DNA of 64,000 nucleotides from Salinicola salarius. Its GTDB lineage: Bacteria; Pseudomonadota; Gammaproteobacteria; Pseudomonadales; Halomonadaceae. The translations under genes and the position numbers were made by a program. Positions 32,317 through 42,294 of the stretch are shown here, piece after piece; positions within the stretch are counted from its first letter, which is position 1; the number at the start of each line of letters is the position of its first letter. The notes under the pieces are model-generated. The model made no database searches and was not told the origin of the DNA. It saw only the letters and a program-made list of their open reading frames with translations. The stretch is from NCBI RefSeq assembly GCF_002179555.1, contig NZ_NHOU01000013.1, forward strand, positions 34,868-98,867. The letters are read 5' to 3'.

Positions 32317-32401
32317 AATACCACAGGCCCGTGAATGTCAGGCCCGAGCCTTTTATCGGTGCCACCCCTTAGTCAAGATCGATAGCGGATGGAGCACAAC
32401 C

Positions 32402-33337
32402 ATGCGACTGGCTGATATCGACCTCCGTTTGCTGGACGTTTTCATCGCCGTGGTTGAGTGCCAGGGTATTGCCAACGCCCAGACCCTGCTGAATCGCGAT
32501 GCATCTACCATCAGCCGCCAACTACGGCAACTGGAAGAACGGCTAGGGTTGCGTCTATGCGAGCGGGGGCGCAGTGGCTTTACGCTCACTTCCGACGGTG
32601 GGCAGGTCTATCGACACACGCTCGAACTGAGTCGGGCCTTGCGCCATTTCGAGGACGGTGCCGAAAGTTTGAAAGGCCATTTGTCGGGGCAGGTGCGCCT
32701 GGCAATGATCGACAACTTGGTCTTCGACCCGAACTGCCCGCTGCGACATGTCTTGGCCCGTTATGGCGCGCGTGATGAAAACGGTGTGCACCTCCATCTA
32801 GAAGTCATGGCCCCGGCGCAGATCGAACGCGCCCTGCTCGATCATCGTGTTGACCTCGGCATCGGCATCTTTCCCACGCACCTGGAAGAGTTGCACTACG
32901 AATCGCTGTACCGGGAGAATGATTGGCTGGTGTGTTCCCCTTATCATCCGTTGGCATCGGCCGAAACGCTTCAGGACGTCAAATGCATCCTGGCGACCAG
33001 TGCCAAGGTGGCCCGACAGTTCCTGAATGCCCAGGATACAAGCATACTGGGCGACGACCCCCGACACGTTACCGCCTGGGTCTCCAACGTTGAAGCCGCC
33101 GCCCTGCTGGTGCTGGCCGGCACGCATGTCGGCTTCCTGCCGACGCATTATGTCCGCTACTGGATCGAACGAGGCCAAATGGTGGCGGTGCGTCCGGATC
33201 ATTTCCGTCGCAGCTCCCCGATCGAAGCAGCTTTCAGAACCACACGCGATACCCACCGCCCGGCCGTGGCCGCCTTCCGCGAGGACCTTTTCGGCACGCT
33301 GCTACTGCACGGCAAACCTGCAGCAAAATTCAGGTAA
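32402..33337 (+). CDS. LysR family transcriptional regulator
   Basis: The 311-residue protein has an N-terminal winged helix (RLLDVFIAVVECQGIANAQ to RQLRQLEERLGLRL) and a LysR substrate-binding domain. It lies between the guanidine operon and the second binding-protein operon, in the same direction, and could control one or both. An 85-base gap separates it from the preceding gene, and GGAG precedes the ATG. Its inducer is unknown. Confidence 0.88.
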   Translation: MRLADIDLRLLDVFIAVVECQGIANAQTLLNRDASTISRQLRQLEERLGLRLCERGRSGFTLTSDGGQVYRHTLELSRALRHFEDGAESLKGHLSGQVRLAMIDNLVFDPNCPLRHVLARYGARDENGVHLHLEVMAPAQIERALLDHRVDLGIGIFPTHLEELHYESLYRENDWLVCSPYHPLASAETLQDVKCILATSAKVARQFLNAQDTSILGDDPRHVTAWVSNVEAAALLVLAGTHVGFLPTHYVRYWIERGQMVAVRPDHFRRSSPIEAAFRTTRDTHRPAVAAFREDLFGTLLLHGKPAAKFR

Positions 33338-33420
33338 ACCTGCAGACACGTTCATTTTCGTAGCGGTTTTGCTGGGCAACACTGCAAGGCATCATCGAAC
33401 CGACCCCACCGGAGGTGCCT

Positions 33421-34476
33421 ATGCACATCGCCAAACGCCTGACTACAGCCATTGCTTTGACCTTGGGAGTAGCCGCCGCCGCCCACGCTGAAGAAACACC
33501 TTCTTTCCAGATCGCTTGGACTATCTATGCCGGGAGCATGCCCCTCGGCTACGCCGAACAGGTGGGTATTCTCGATAAGTGGGCCGACCGTTACGGCGTC
33601 GACATCCAGGCGGTACAGCTCAACGATTACATCGAAGCCCAGAACCAGTATACCGCTGGGCAATTCGACGGCGTAATCGCCATCGCCCTCGACGCCCTGA
33701 CTATCCCTGCTGCCATCGGTGTCGACTCCACCGTGGTCATGCCGCTGAGTGCCTCTGCTGGTAGCGACGGCATCGTCATGAAGGGAAAGGACAAGAGTGT
33801 CGAGGACCTGAAAGGGGCTCGCATCAACCTGATGGAATTCTCCGGCTCCCATTACTTGCTGGTGCGCGCCCTGGATCAGCATGGCATGAGCGAGCGGGAC
33901 CTGTCGCTGGTCAACACCTCGGACGCCGACATCATTACTGCATTCCAAAGCTCGGACAGCGATGCCGTGGCGACCTGGAAACCGCAGCTTAGCGTCATTC
34001 TGGAGCAGAACCCGGACTCCACCGTAATCTTCGACAGCGCAGACATTCCCAACGAGATCACCGACGTATTGCTGGTGCATACAGATACTCTTGAAGAGCA
34101 TCCCGAGCTGGGCTACGCGCTTGCCGGTGCCTGGTATGAGGTGATGTCGCGCCTTCAGGCGGACTATCCCGACCGCACCGAGGTGATGGCCTTTATGGCC
34201 GACGCCGTCGGTACCGATCCAGCGGGTTTCCAGAAGCAGATCGACACGATCCACTTCTTTACCCCGGAAGAAGCGACACAGCTGGTTACTAGCCAGGACT
34301 TTGCCGACACGCTGGAAAGCATTACCCACTTCGCTTGGGACAAGGGACTCCTCGGCCAGGGCGCCACCGGACCCGACGCGGTCGGTGTGCAATTTGGAGA
34401 GGCTCATGTGCTGGGCAACGAACAAAACGTCAACCTGCGCTTTCCGACCTCCTACATGGAACGGTACACGCAATGA
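33421..34476 (+). CDS. Second ABC substrate-binding protein, paralog of the 20812 product
   Basis: The 351-residue periplasmic protein has a signal peptide ending AAAAHA (about residue 22). It matches the first binding protein over the whole length (WTIYAGSMPLGYAEQVGILD against WSIYAGWMPWSYADASGILD; both have VNTSDAD and GAWYEVM). No permease or ATPase gene accompanies it, so it may use the 21938-23565 transporter. GGAGG precedes the ATG at 33421. The next gene starts inside its stop codon. Its ligand may be a guanidino or ureido compound such as guanylurea or biuret. Confidence 0.85.
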   Translation: MHIAKRLTTAIALTLGVAAAAHAEETPSFQIAWTIYAGSMPLGYAEQVGILDKWADRYGVDIQAVQLNDYIEAQNQYTAGQFDGVIAIALDALTIPAAIGVDSTVVMPLSASAGSDGIVMKGKDKSVEDLKGARINLMEFSGSHYLLVRALDQHGMSERDLSLVNTSDADIITAFQSSDSDAVATWKPQLSVILEQNPDSTVIFDSADIPNEITDVLLVHTDTLEEHPELGYALAGAWYEVMSRLQADYPDRTEVMAFMADAVGTDPAGFQKQIDTIHFFTPEEATQLVTSQDFADTLESITHFAWDKGLLGQGATGPDAVGVQFGEAHVLGNEQNVNLRFPTSYMERYTQ

Positions 34477-35195
34477 ACTGGTCAGCGCTTACAAACTCTC
34501 GCCCTTACCGCTGGCCACTCAGCGGTAGCTGGTCGGCTCGGGACACAGCCCTATTGGTCATCGACATGCAGAACGACTTTCTCGATCCACAGGGCTACTT
34601 CGGTCAGATGGGATATTCACTGGAACACACTCGGGCCGCGATCGAGCCACTCCGGCAACTATTGTCGGCCGCACGCCGGCAGGACATGCTGGTAATCCAC
34701 ACCCGGGAATCTCACCGCCCGGACCTGAGCGACCTTCACGCCACCAAACGGGCCAGAGCCAAGACCATGGGGACGCCCATCGGCGAGCCAGGGCCTATGG
34801 GACGTTTTCTGGTTAGGGGCGAAGCGGGTTGCGAAACCATCCCCGAACTTATGCCCATACCGCCGGAAGTAACCATCGACAAGTCTGGCAACGGCGCCTT
34901 CCATGCCACCGACCTCGATCAGATACTACGAGCTAAAGGAATCCGCCATCTTCTGCTGACTGGCGTTACCACTGATGTCTGTGTCCATTCGACGCTTCGT
35001 GAAGCCAACGATCGCGGCTATGACTGTCTAGTGCTGGAGGATTGCTGTGGTGCAGGTGACCCGGCGCTGCATCGGGCTGCGCTGGCCATGATGATGAATG
35101 AAGGCGGCATTTTCGGCGCCGTATCGGACCAGGCCAGCCTCAGACAAGTCTGGCAGGACGCTGAGCCGTTTATTACTACAGGTGAGACGCTATGA
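34473..35195 (+). CDS. Isochorismatase-fold cysteine hydrolase, biuret/guanylurea hydrolase-like
   Basis: The 240-residue protein has the catalytic triad Asp31 (VIDMQNDF), Lys137 (TIDKSGNGAF) and Cys169 (GVTTDVCVHSTLREANDRG). Spacing between them matches biuret hydrolase BiuH as I recall it (Asp36, Lys142, Cys175). Other shared stretches are PYRWP, HTRESHRPDLSDL and GPMGRFLVRGE. BiuH turns biuret into allophanate; the related guanylurea hydrolase releases guanidine. Either product would feed the neighbouring operon. It is coupled by ATGA to genes on both sides. The choice of substrate is inference. Confidence 0.75.
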   Translation: MNWSALTNSRPYRWPLSGSWSARDTALLVIDMQNDFLDPQGYFGQMGYSLEHTRAAIEPLRQLLSAARRQDMLVIHTRESHRPDLSDLHATKRARAKTMGTPIGEPGPMGRFLVRGEAGCETIPELMPIPPEVTIDKSGNGAFHATDLDQILRAKGIRHLLLTGVTTDVCVHSTLREANDRGYDCLVLEDCCGAGDPALHRAALAMMMNEGGIFGAVSDQASLRQVWQDAEPFITTGETL

Positions 35196-35956
35196 GAATC
35201 GCCGAACGCTGGTTTGCCATGGAGCGCATCGATCACCGCATCACGCGACTGTGGGAGCCCCACGTGGCGCGGCTCGAACAGTGCAACATGTGGCATGTCC
35301 GAGGCCGGGACGCCGATCTGCTGATCGACGCCGGCATGGGCATTGGACAGCTCAAACCGGCCATGGCCGAGTTGCTGGACAAGCCGCTGATCGTCGTGGC
35401 AACCCATACCCACATGGATCACGTCGGCAGCCTGCATGAGTTCGACACTAGGCTCGTGCATCCGCTAGAGGCGGAACAGATGCGAACCCCGGAGGCCTTT
35501 CCAGTGCTATGCAGCACGCACTGGCCCGATGGCATGCGCGCTGCCATTGAACGCCAAGGTTACGATGTGCCGGATCTTTTGATTGATGCCTATCCTCATG
35601 CCGGATTCGACCCCTTGGCGTTTCGTACCCAAGGCGCCGAGCCGACACGCCTCATCGACGAAGGCGATGTGCTGGATCTCGGTGACACCGCCTTCGAAGT
35701 GATTCATATACCAGGGCATTCTCCTGGCAGTATCGGACTCTGGGAGCCTGCTACCGGCACGCTGTTCTCGGGGGACGCCATCTACGACGGTCCCCTGCTT
35801 GATGCTATCGCCGGGGCCGATCCCACCCGATACATTGAGACGATGCAGCGCCTGCGCCGCCTGCCGGTCAACATCGTCCACGGAGGACACGATCCGAGTT
35901 TCGGCCGCCAGCGCCTCATCGAACTGGTAGATCAATACTTGGCGTCACGCACCTGA
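35192..35956 (+). CDS. MBL-fold metallohydrolase
   Basis: The 254-residue metallo-beta-lactamase-fold protein has the metal motif HTHMDH at residues 72-77 and the later ligands in HIPGHSPGSIGLW, LFSGDAIYDGP and VHGGHDPSF. It is the third gene of a coupled set with the second binding protein and the cysteine hydrolase. It may open or hydrolyse a related nitrogen compound, but the sequence does not reveal the substrate. Confidence 0.83.
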   Translation: MRIAERWFAMERIDHRITRLWEPHVARLEQCNMWHVRGRDADLLIDAGMGIGQLKPAMAELLDKPLIVVATHTHMDHVGSLHEFDTRLVHPLEAEQMRTPEAFPVLCSTHWPDGMRAAIERQGYDVPDLLIDAYPHAGFDPLAFRTQGAEPTRLIDEGDVLDLGDTAFEVIHIPGHSPGSIGLWEPATGTLFSGDAIYDGPLLDAIAGADPTRYIETMQRLRRLPVNIVHGGHDPSFGRQRLIELVDQYLASRT

Positions 35957-36035
35957 ATGCCGTTCCGCTGGCCGCATCTCGCCACGGCACCTACGCTGAC
36001 AGCTCCTCTATCACCGCTCGATCAGGAGTCTATCC

Positions 36036-36542
36036 ATGCATCCGATCGTCCATACGATCGTCGTCGGGATCATCAGCTATCTGGTCCTGATCGCCATCAT
36101 CCGGCTCTCCGGCAAGCGCACGCTGTCGAAGTGGAACGCCTTCGATTTCGTGGTCACCATCGCGCTGGGGTCGACGCTGTCGACGGCGCTGGTCTCGACC
36201 CAGGTCTCGCTGGCGCAGAGCATCACGGCGTTTCTGGTCATCGTCGCGCTGCAGTTCGTGATCACGTTTTCCTCGGTGCGCTCCCGCGCGATCAAGAACC
36301 TGATCAAGTCGCAGCCGACGCTATTGCTCTTTCAGGGCCAGTTCCGGCAGGAGGCGATGGCGCAGGAGCGGGTCGTGGAGGCCGAGGTGCGTGCGGCGAT
36401 CCGCGAGAACGGTATCGCCGATGTCGAGCGCGTGCATGCCGTGGTGCTGGAAACCGACGGCACCTTCAGCGTCATTCCCGACGCCGGCGGCAGCGATTCG
36501 GCGCTGCAGGGCGTCGCGGGGCTGTCGCCGCATCGGGCGTGA
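36036..36542 (+). CDS. DUF421 domain membrane protein (YetF family)
   Basis: The 168-residue protein has two or three N-terminal membrane helices. The family signature KRTLSKWNAFDFVVTIALGS follows near residue 28, then a cytoplasmic C-terminal domain (PTLLLFQGQFRQEAM). The function of DUF421 proteins is poorly known. AGGAG precedes the ATG. It is convergent with the ABC exporter gene, with only 18 bases between the stops. Confidence 0.87.
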   Translation: MHPIVHTIVVGIISYLVLIAIIRLSGKRTLSKWNAFDFVVTIALGSTLSTALVSTQVSLAQSITAFLVIVALQFVITFSSVRSRAIKNLIKSQPTLLLFQGQFRQEAMAQERVVEAEVRAAIRENGIADVERVHAVVLETDGTFSVIPDAGGSDSALQGVAGLSPHRA

Positions 36543-36560
36543 AGACGCCCAGCGCATCTG

Positions 36561-38420
36561 TCAGCGCGTCTCGTCCGCCGTGGGCTGTGCGGGTTCCGCT
36601 TCCAGGAAGCCGCCCGATTGGCGTCGCCATAGTCGGGCATAGAGGCCGTTCTGACGAATCAGCTCGGCGTGGCTGCCTTGTTCGACGATGCGACCCTGCT
36701 CCATGACCACCAGACGATCCATGGCAGCGATGGTGGAGAGGCGGTGGGCGATGGCGATCACCGTCTTGCCCTGCATCAGCTGGTCGAGGTTCTCCTGGAT
36801 CGCGGCCTCGACATCGGAATCCAGCGCCGAGGTGGCCTCGTCGAGAATCAGGATCGGCGCGTCCTTGAGCATGACGCGGGCGATGGCCAGGCGCTGGCGC
36901 TGGCCGCCGGAGAGCTTGACGCCGCGCTCGCCGACATGGGCGTCGAAGCCCTGCCGGCCATGAATGTCCCGCAGCGACTCGATGAATTCCGAAACGTGAG
37001 CCTGCTTCGCCGCCTGCCACGCCATCTCGTCGGTGGCGTCGGGCCGGCCGTAGAGCAGGTTGTCGCGTACCGAGCGATGCAGTAGCGAGGTATCCTGCGT
37101 CACCATGCCGATCTTCGCGCGCAGGCTTTCCTGGGTGACGTCGGCGATGTTCTGCCCGTCGATGCGGATCGCGCCGCCTTCCAGCTCGAAAAAGCGCAGC
37201 AGCAGGTTGACCAGGGTCGACTTGCCCGCGCCCGAAGGGCCGATCAGCCCGATCTTCTCGCCGGGGCGAATGTGGAGCGAAAGGTCGTCGATGACGCCGC
37301 TGCCCTTGCCGTAGTGAAAGCGGATATGGTCGAACACGATCTCGCCGCGATCGATGGCGAGCGGCTTCGCCTCGGGCTCGTCCTCGATCTGGCGGGGCAG
37401 GGAGAGTGTCGCCATGCCATCCTGCACCGTGCCGATGTTTTCGAACAGTGCGGAGACTTCCCACATGATCCACTGCGACATCCCCCACAGCCGCATGACT
37501 AGCCCCAACGCCACGGCGACCGCCCCCACGCTGACGGCTTCTGTCAGCCACAGGTGAATCGATAGCCAGCCGATGCTGAACAGCAGCAGCGCGTTGAGCA
37601 GGTAGAGCAGTCCATAGAGGCCGGTGACCAGTCGCATCTGGCGATGCACGGTAACCAGGAAGCCATCCATGCTCTCCTTGGCGAAAGTCGCTTCGCGGCT
37701 GGCATGGGAGAACAGCTTGACCGTCTGGATGTTGCTGTAGCTGTCGACGATACGGCCGGTCATGCGCGAGCGCGCGTCGGCCTGGGATTTCGATACCCGG
37801 CCCATGAGCGGCACGAAGATGCGCAGCAGAACGAGATAACCGGCCAGCCACGCCACCAGGGGAAGCGCCAGGCGCCAGTCGGCGTTGCCCACCAGCAGCA
37901 GCGTGCCGAGAAAATAGACACTGACGTAGTTGAGGACGTCGAACAGCTTGATCACGCACTCTCGCACGGCAAGCGCCGTCTGCATCACCTTGGTGGCGAT
38001 GCGACCGGCGAATTCGTCCTGATAGAAGCCCATCGATTGCCGCAACAGGTAGCGATGCGCCAGCCAGCGGATGCGCATGGGGAAGTTGGCCATCAGGGTC
38101 TGCTGCTGGAATAGCGAATGCAGCCATACCATGCCGGGTAGCAGGAGCAGCACGACGAACGCCATGCCGGCCAGTTTCCAGCCCTGCTCGGCGAGAAACG
38201 TCTCGCGATCCTGGGCCGCCAGCCAGTCGACGATGTTGCCGAGAAACCCGAACATCCATACTTCGATGCCGGCGATCAGCGCCATCAGCACCGTCGCCGC
38301 CATCAGGTACGGCCAGGCACCGCGAGTGTAATGCAGGCAGAAGGCGATCAGCGTGTCCGGTGGACGTTGCGGTTCCTGCGGCGGGAAAGGGTCGAGACGG
38401 TTTTCGAACCAGCGAAACAT
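36561..38420 (-). CDS. ABC exporter, fused membrane and ATPase domains
   Basis: The 619-residue half-transporter has six N-terminal helices (about residues 25-330) and a C-terminal ATPase. Walker A is GPSGAGKSTLVN near 405, the signature is LSGGQRQRLAIA near 513 and Walker B is ILILDEATSALD. It is of the MsbA/multidrug type and exports a lipid or drug as a dimer. AAGGA lies before the ATG. The gene looks monocistronic; its substrate is unknown. Confidence 0.9.
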   Translation of the reverse strand: MFRWFENRLDPFPPQEPQRPPDTLIAFCLHYTRGAWPYLMAATVLMALIAGIEVWMFGFLGNIVDWLAAQDRETFLAEQGWKLAGMAFVVLLLLPGMVWLHSLFQQQTLMANFPMRIRWLAHRYLLRQSMGFYQDEFAGRIATKVMQTALAVRECVIKLFDVLNYVSVYFLGTLLLVGNADWRLALPLVAWLAGYLVLLRIFVPLMGRVSKSQADARSRMTGRIVDSYSNIQTVKLFSHASREATFAKESMDGFLVTVHRQMRLVTGLYGLLYLLNALLLFSIGWLSIHLWLTEAVSVGAVAVALGLVMRLWGMSQWIMWEVSALFENIGTVQDGMATLSLPRQIEDEPEAKPLAIDRGEIVFDHIRFHYGKGSGVIDDLSLHIRPGEKIGLIGPSGAGKSTLVNLLLRFFELEGGAIRIDGQNIADVTQESLRAKIGMVTQDTSLLHRSVRDNLLYGRPDATDEMAWQAAKQAHVSEFIESLRDIHGRQGFDAHVGERGVKLSGGQRQRLAIARVMLKDAPILILDEATSALDSDVEAAIQENLDQLMQGKTVIAIAHRLSTIAAMDRLVVMEQGRIVEQGSHAELIRQNGLYARLWRRQSGGFLEAEPAQPTADETR

Positions 38421-38547
38421 GGCAATCCTTGAAGGTAAGCGCGACGGGCTGACGTGTTTCCACTGCGGGGCACTTGCCAGCCGCTAACGATCATAGCCGC
38501 CTCGGGCGCTTTGGCAATCCGCGTGTCGAAATCGGCCGTCGCGGGCG

Positions 38548-39270
38548 TCAGGCCTGAAAGGGCAGCACGGCGGTGTAGACGGCAAAGAAGTGGCAGACGC
38601 TGCCGCCGATCACGAACAGATGCCAGATGGCGTGATGGAAGGGAATCGCGCGAACGGCGTAGAAGATCACGCCCACGGTGTAGGTGATGCCGCCGGCGAC
38701 CAGCAGCGCGATACCGGTGTCGGGCAGATGGTCCGCCATATCGCCGGAGGCGATCAGGATCAGCCAGCCCATGATCAGATAGATGAACACCCGCAGCACG
38801 CTGAACCGATGCGGCCAGATCAGGCGCAGGGCAATGCCGCCGAGGGCGAGGCTCCAGACGACGGCGAACAGCGCCCAGCCCATCGGGCCGCGCAGGTTGA
38901 CCAGCAGAAAGGGCGTATAGGTGCCGGCGATCAGCAGGTAGATGGCGCAGTGGTCGAAAGCCTGGAACACGCGCTTCAGACGCTGGCGGCGGAAACCGTG
39001 ATAGAGCGTCGAGGCGGTGTAGAGCAGCAGCAGGCAACTGCCATAGAGCGAAACGCTGACGATCTTCCACGGATCGACATGGGCGGCGATGCTGGCCAGC
39101 ACGATGAGCACGATCATGCCGGCGAGGCTCAAGGCGGCGCCGATACCGTGGCTGATGCTGTGCAGCCACTCCTCGAGTCTCGAGAACTCTGCACCGGATT
39201 CATCGGCGCTGGGCCGGCTGCCCGAGGGAGCCGATCGTTGGGTCGGGTAATCCGGTTGAACGTCTGACAT
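38548..39270 (-). CDS. trhA: Hemolysin III family protein (PAQR/TrhA)
   Basis: The 240-residue protein has seven membrane helices with the family motifs EEWLHSISHGIGAALS near residue 33, STLYHGF near 85, FDHCAIYLLIAGTYTPF, and a C-terminal HAIWHLFVIGGS. The Ser, Asp and His residues form a zinc site in PAQR proteins. I chose the ATG at 39270; a start 14 codons upstream is possible, and neither has a strong ribosome-binding site. Three 11-bp repeats lie upstream at 39369-39400. Confidence 0.87.
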   Translation of the reverse strand: MSDVQPDYPTQRSAPSGSRPSADESGAEFSRLEEWLHSISHGIGAALSLAGMIVLIVLASIAAHVDPWKIVSVSLYGSCLLLLYTASTLYHGFRRQRLKRVFQAFDHCAIYLLIAGTYTPFLLVNLRGPMGWALFAVVWSLALGGIALRLIWPHRFSVLRVFIYLIMGWLILIASGDMADHLPDTGIALLVAGGITYTVGVIFYAVRAIPFHHAIWHLFVIGGSVCHFFAVYTAVLPFQA

Positions 39271-39368
39271 GATATTCGAACCCCCTCGACGATCAGGGCG
39301 TGCAGGATGCAAGGCGCTGTCCGATTGGACAGGCCGTTGCGGCCCGGGTTCAGTCTATAAGCTCATCA

Positions 39369-39400
39369 TGACGCCGAGTTGACGCCGAGTTGACGCCGAG
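39369..39400. repeat. Three tandem 11-bp repeats
   Basis: TGACGCCGAGT occurs three times head to tail, the last lacking its final T. They lie between ribA and the hemolysin III gene. The rest of this 161-base gap has a small hairpin (CTGTCC with GGACAG, 39317-39332). Confidence 0.75.
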
Positions 39401-39431
39401 AAAAGCCCGCGAGCGCAGGGTGCGAGAAGAT

Positions 39432-40067
39432 TCAGGCGTCGCGTTCGATGTCGACGTCGCTGGCCGGGGTGAAATCGTCCAGATTCATCATGTGATTGAG
39501 CTTGCCGACCTTGGTGGTCAGGTAGTGCTCGTTGAACGGATTGCGACCGGTGGTGATCGGCAGGCGCTCGTGGATCGTCACGCCATCCTGGCTCAGGGCC
39601 TCGACCTTGCGCGGGTTGTTGGTCATCAACCGCAGCGACTGGATGCCGAGATGCTCGAGCATGGGCACGCAGATATCGTAGCGGCGCTGGTCGGCGCCGA
39701 ACCCGAGCCGTTCGTTGGCCTCGACGGTATCGGCGCCGTCATCCTGAAGCGCGTAGGCGCGGATCTTGTTGAGCAGGCCGATCCCCCGGCCTTCCTGGCG
39801 CAGATAGAGCAGCGCGCCGCGCCCTTCGTCGGCGATCCGCTTGAGGGCTTCCTGCAGCTGGTAGCCGCAGTCGCAGCGCATCGAGAACAGGGCATCGCCG
39901 GTCAGGCACTCCGAGTGCACCCGGGCGAGAACCGGCTCAGGCGTGGTGATGTCGCCGAGCGTCAGCACGACGTGTTCCTTGCCGGTGGACTCTTCCTGGA
40001 AGCCGTGCAGCATGAACGTCGCCCAGGGAGTCGGCAGTTGCGATGCGGCGATGAAGCGGATCGTCAC
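39432..40067 (-). CDS. ribA: GTP cyclohydrolase II
   Basis: The 211-residue enzyme converts GTP to 2,5-diamino-6-ribosylamino-pyrimidinone phosphate, the first step of riboflavin synthesis. The zinc cysteines are in [16 protein letters not shown], the catalytic Tyr/Arg region is [15 protein letters not shown], and [12 protein letters not shown] is typical of RibA. I chose the GTG at 40067, which has GAGG 7 bases upstream and begins the usual [15 protein letters not shown]-terminus; a TTG 15 codons upstream is less likely. Confidence 0.93.
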   Translation of the reverse strand: MTIRFIAASQLPTPWATFMLHGFQEESTGKEHVVLTLGDITTPEPVLARVHSECLTGDALFSMRCDCGYQLQEALKRIADEGRGALLYLRQEGRGIGLLNKIRAYALQDDGADTVEANERLGFGADQRRYDICVPMLEHLGIQSLRLMTNNPRKVEALSQDGVTIHERLPITTGRNPFNEHYLTTKVGKLNHMMNLDDFTPASDVDIERDA

Positions 40068-40304
40068 GATGACCTCGCGATGTGGAAAGGCGCTCGGAGG
40101 CCCGGAAGTCAAAAAGCGTGGCCAAGGGCGCCGATAATTAAAGGGGCGGCATTATAACAGGCTTGCCGGTCGATCCGTTACAAGGCTGCAAATCGTGCCG
40201 ATAGCTGACATCAATTTTGACATCCGAAGGTTTTACTGCATGTTCGGGCGATCCGTTACAATGCGGAGGCTCTTGCTTAAACCCCCTCGACTATGAAGGC
40301 TGCC

Positions 40305-41393
40305 ATGACACTTTCCCAGGATACCCAGCCGCAGACGCTGCACAACGATCGCCTGCTGCGGGCGCTGGCTCGTCAACCGGTGGACCGCACGCCGGTCTGG
40401 ATGATGCGTCAGGCCGGCCGCTACCTGCCGGAATACCGCCAGACCCGGGCCCAGGCCGGCAGTTTCATGGATCTGTGTCGCAACGCCGATCTGGCCTGCG
40501 AGGTGACGCTGCAGCCGCTCGAACGCTACCCGCTGGATGCGGCGATCCTGTTTTCGGACATCCTGACCATTCCGGATGCCATGGGGCTCGGGCTCTACTT
40601 CGAGACCGGCGAAGGTCCCAAGTTCCGCAAGACGGTACGCTCCGCCGCGGACGTCGCCACGCTGACCGCGCCGAATGCGGAGCGGGATCTCGACTACGTC
40701 ATGAACGCCGTCGGCACGATTCGCCGCGAGCTCAATGGCCGCGTGCCGTTGATCGGCTTCTCCGGCAGCCCGTGGACGCTGGCGACCTATATGGTCGAAG
40801 GCGGCTCGAGCAAGGATTTCCGCCATCTCAAGGCGATGCTCTACGGCGATCCGCAAACCCTGCATGCGCTGCTGGGTATTCTCGCAACCGCCGTCACCGA
40901 CTACCTCAACGCCCAGATTCGCGCCGGCGCCCAGGTCGTGCAGATTTTCGATACCTGGGGCGGGGCGCTATCGACGCCGGCCTATCGTGAGTTCTCCCTG
41001 GCCTACATGCAGCGCATCGTGGATGGCCTGATTCGCGAGCATGATGGCCGTCGCGTGCCGGTGATCCTGTTCACCAAGAACGGCGGGCAGTGGCTCGAGT
41101 CGATCGCCGACAGCGGCTGCGACGCGGTGGGCCTGGACTGGACCACGGAGCTGAGCGATGCCCGGCGCCGTGTCGGCGAGCGGGTCGCGCTGCAGGGCAA
41201 CCTCGATCCCAACGTGCTGTTCGCGCCGCCGCAGCGGATTCGCGAAGAAGTGGCGCGCATCCTCGAGAGCTTCGGGCCTGGCGAAGGCCACGTGTTCAAC
41301 CTGGGACACGGCATCAGCCAGTTCACCGACCCGGGCCATGTCACCGCTTTCATGGACGCCTTGCATGAACTCAGCCCCGCTTACCACCGATGA
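40305..41393 (+). CDS. hemE: Uroporphyrinogen decarboxylase
   Basis: The 362-residue enzyme removes four carboxyl groups from uroporphyrinogen III in heme synthesis. It has the signature [16 protein letters not shown] near residue 31, the active-site Asp in [14 protein letters not shown], and [21 protein letters not shown] precedes the ATG at 40305; an ATG four codons upstream is possible. TACAAT at 40257-40262 may be its -10 box. The gene is divergent from ribA, and its 3' end overlaps the next gene by 29 bases. Confidence 0.95.
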   Translation: MTLSQDTQPQTLHNDRLLRALARQPVDRTPVWMMRQAGRYLPEYRQTRAQAGSFMDLCRNADLACEVTLQPLERYPLDAAILFSDILTIPDAMGLGLYFETGEGPKFRKTVRSAADVATLTAPNAERDLDYVMNAVGTIRRELNGRVPLIGFSGSPWTLATYMVEGGSSKDFRHLKAMLYGDPQTLHALLGILATAVTDYLNAQIRAGAQVVQIFDTWGGALSTPAYREFSLAYMQRIVDGLIREHDGRRVPVILFTKNGGQWLESIADSGCDAVGLDWTTELSDARRRVGERVALQGNLDPNVLFAPPQRIREEVARILESFGPGEGHVFNLGHGISQFTDPGHVTAFMDALHELSPAYHR

Positions 41394-41859
41394 GCTTGTC
41401 AGCAGCGAGACCGGAGACGGCCTGCTGCTGTTCGATGCCGACTGCCCGTTCTGCCGGCGTTCGGTGCGCTGGCTGCTGGCGCACGAGCGGCCCGAGAGCC
41501 GGCTGCGCATTGCCGGGCTGAAAAGCCCGGTGTCCCGCCGGCTGGGCGAGCACTTTCAGATCGACTTTTCGGGCACCGACAGCATCTGGTACATCGCCGA
41601 TGGCGAACTCAGCCGCAATAGCGATGCCGCCTGGCGCCTCGCGACTCGACTGCAGGGAGAGTGGCAGCGTATCAGTGCGCTGCGCCGGGTGCCGCGAGCG
41701 TTGCGTGAACGCACCTATCGATTCATCGGCGATCACCGCCATCGATTGGCCTTCCTCGGCGCCGACCGTCTCGAGAGCCATGAGCGCTGGCTGACATCGC
41801 TGACGCCGGCACTCTGTCGGCGCTGCGGCTTGCCGCCCAATCTCGCCGATGAAAGTTGA
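41365..41859 (+). CDS. DCC family thiol-disulfide oxidoreductase-like protein
   Basis: The 164-residue protein has the DUF393/DCC core: [19 protein letters not shown] near residue 20, with the CPFC pair suiting a thioredoxin-like active site, and a C-terminal LCRRCGLPP. The function is unknown beyond the redox fold. Its start lies inside hemE (29-base overlap), so translation is probably coupled to hemE. Confidence 0.82.
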   Translation: MNSAPLTTDELVSSETGDGLLLFDADCPFCRRSVRWLLAHERPESRLRIAGLKSPVSRRLGEHFQIDFSGTDSIWYIADGELSRNSDAAWRLATRLQGEWQRISALRRVPRALRERTYRFIGDHRHRLAFLGADRLESHERWLTSLTPALCRRCGLPPNLADES

Positions 41860-41919
41860 GCCTCGACCTCGGTGCAGTGAATGCCCCGGCAGGCGAGACA
41901 GCGAACCAGGAGAGAGCCC

Positions 41920-42294
41920 ATGCCCATGAGCCTATGGCAAAAAGGGTGCGCGCTGGTCACGTTGATCTGGGCGGCGGGGATCGCCTGGGGCAGCTTGAGC
42001 CCGGCTACCGACCTGCCGCAGCATCTGCCGTGGGACAAGTTCAATCACTTCGTCGCCTACGCTGGCCTGGCAGCAGGTCTGCGTCTCACGGGTTGCCGGT
42101 GGTCGGTCGCCTGTGGCGTGACAGTCGCCTTCAGTATCGGCATCGAATATCTGCAGGTCCGGGTGCCGGGGCGTCACGGCGGCGACTGGGGCGATATTCT
42201 CGCGAATGCACTAGGCGCTGGCGCGGGCCTGCTATTGCTGGCTCTGGTTCAACGCGGGAAGTCGAAGCGGCGCCGTCGTCTGTCTGGACAATAG
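41920..42294 (+). CDS. VanZ-like membrane protein
   Basis: The 124-residue protein has four membrane segments and VanZ-type features: SLSPATDLPQHLPWDKFNH near residue 25 and GIEYLQVRVPGRHGGDWGDI near 82. AGGAG lies before the ATG at 41920; upstream in-frame starts lack a site. VanZ proteins can affect envelope or teicoplanin sensitivity, but most are uncharacterised. Its last codons run into a three-fold 16-bp repeat. Confidence 0.75.
   Translation: MPMSLWQKGCALVTLIWAAGIAWGSLSPATDLPQHLPWDKFNHFVAYAGLAAGLRLTGCRWSVACGVTVAFSIGIEYLQVRVPGRHGGDWGDILANALGAGAGLLLLALVQRGKSKRRRRLSGQ

Noticed and set aside
39369..39400. CRISPR-like repeat array
   Set aside because: The repeats are only 11 bp and have no spacers; the same holds for the other tandem repeats in the window.
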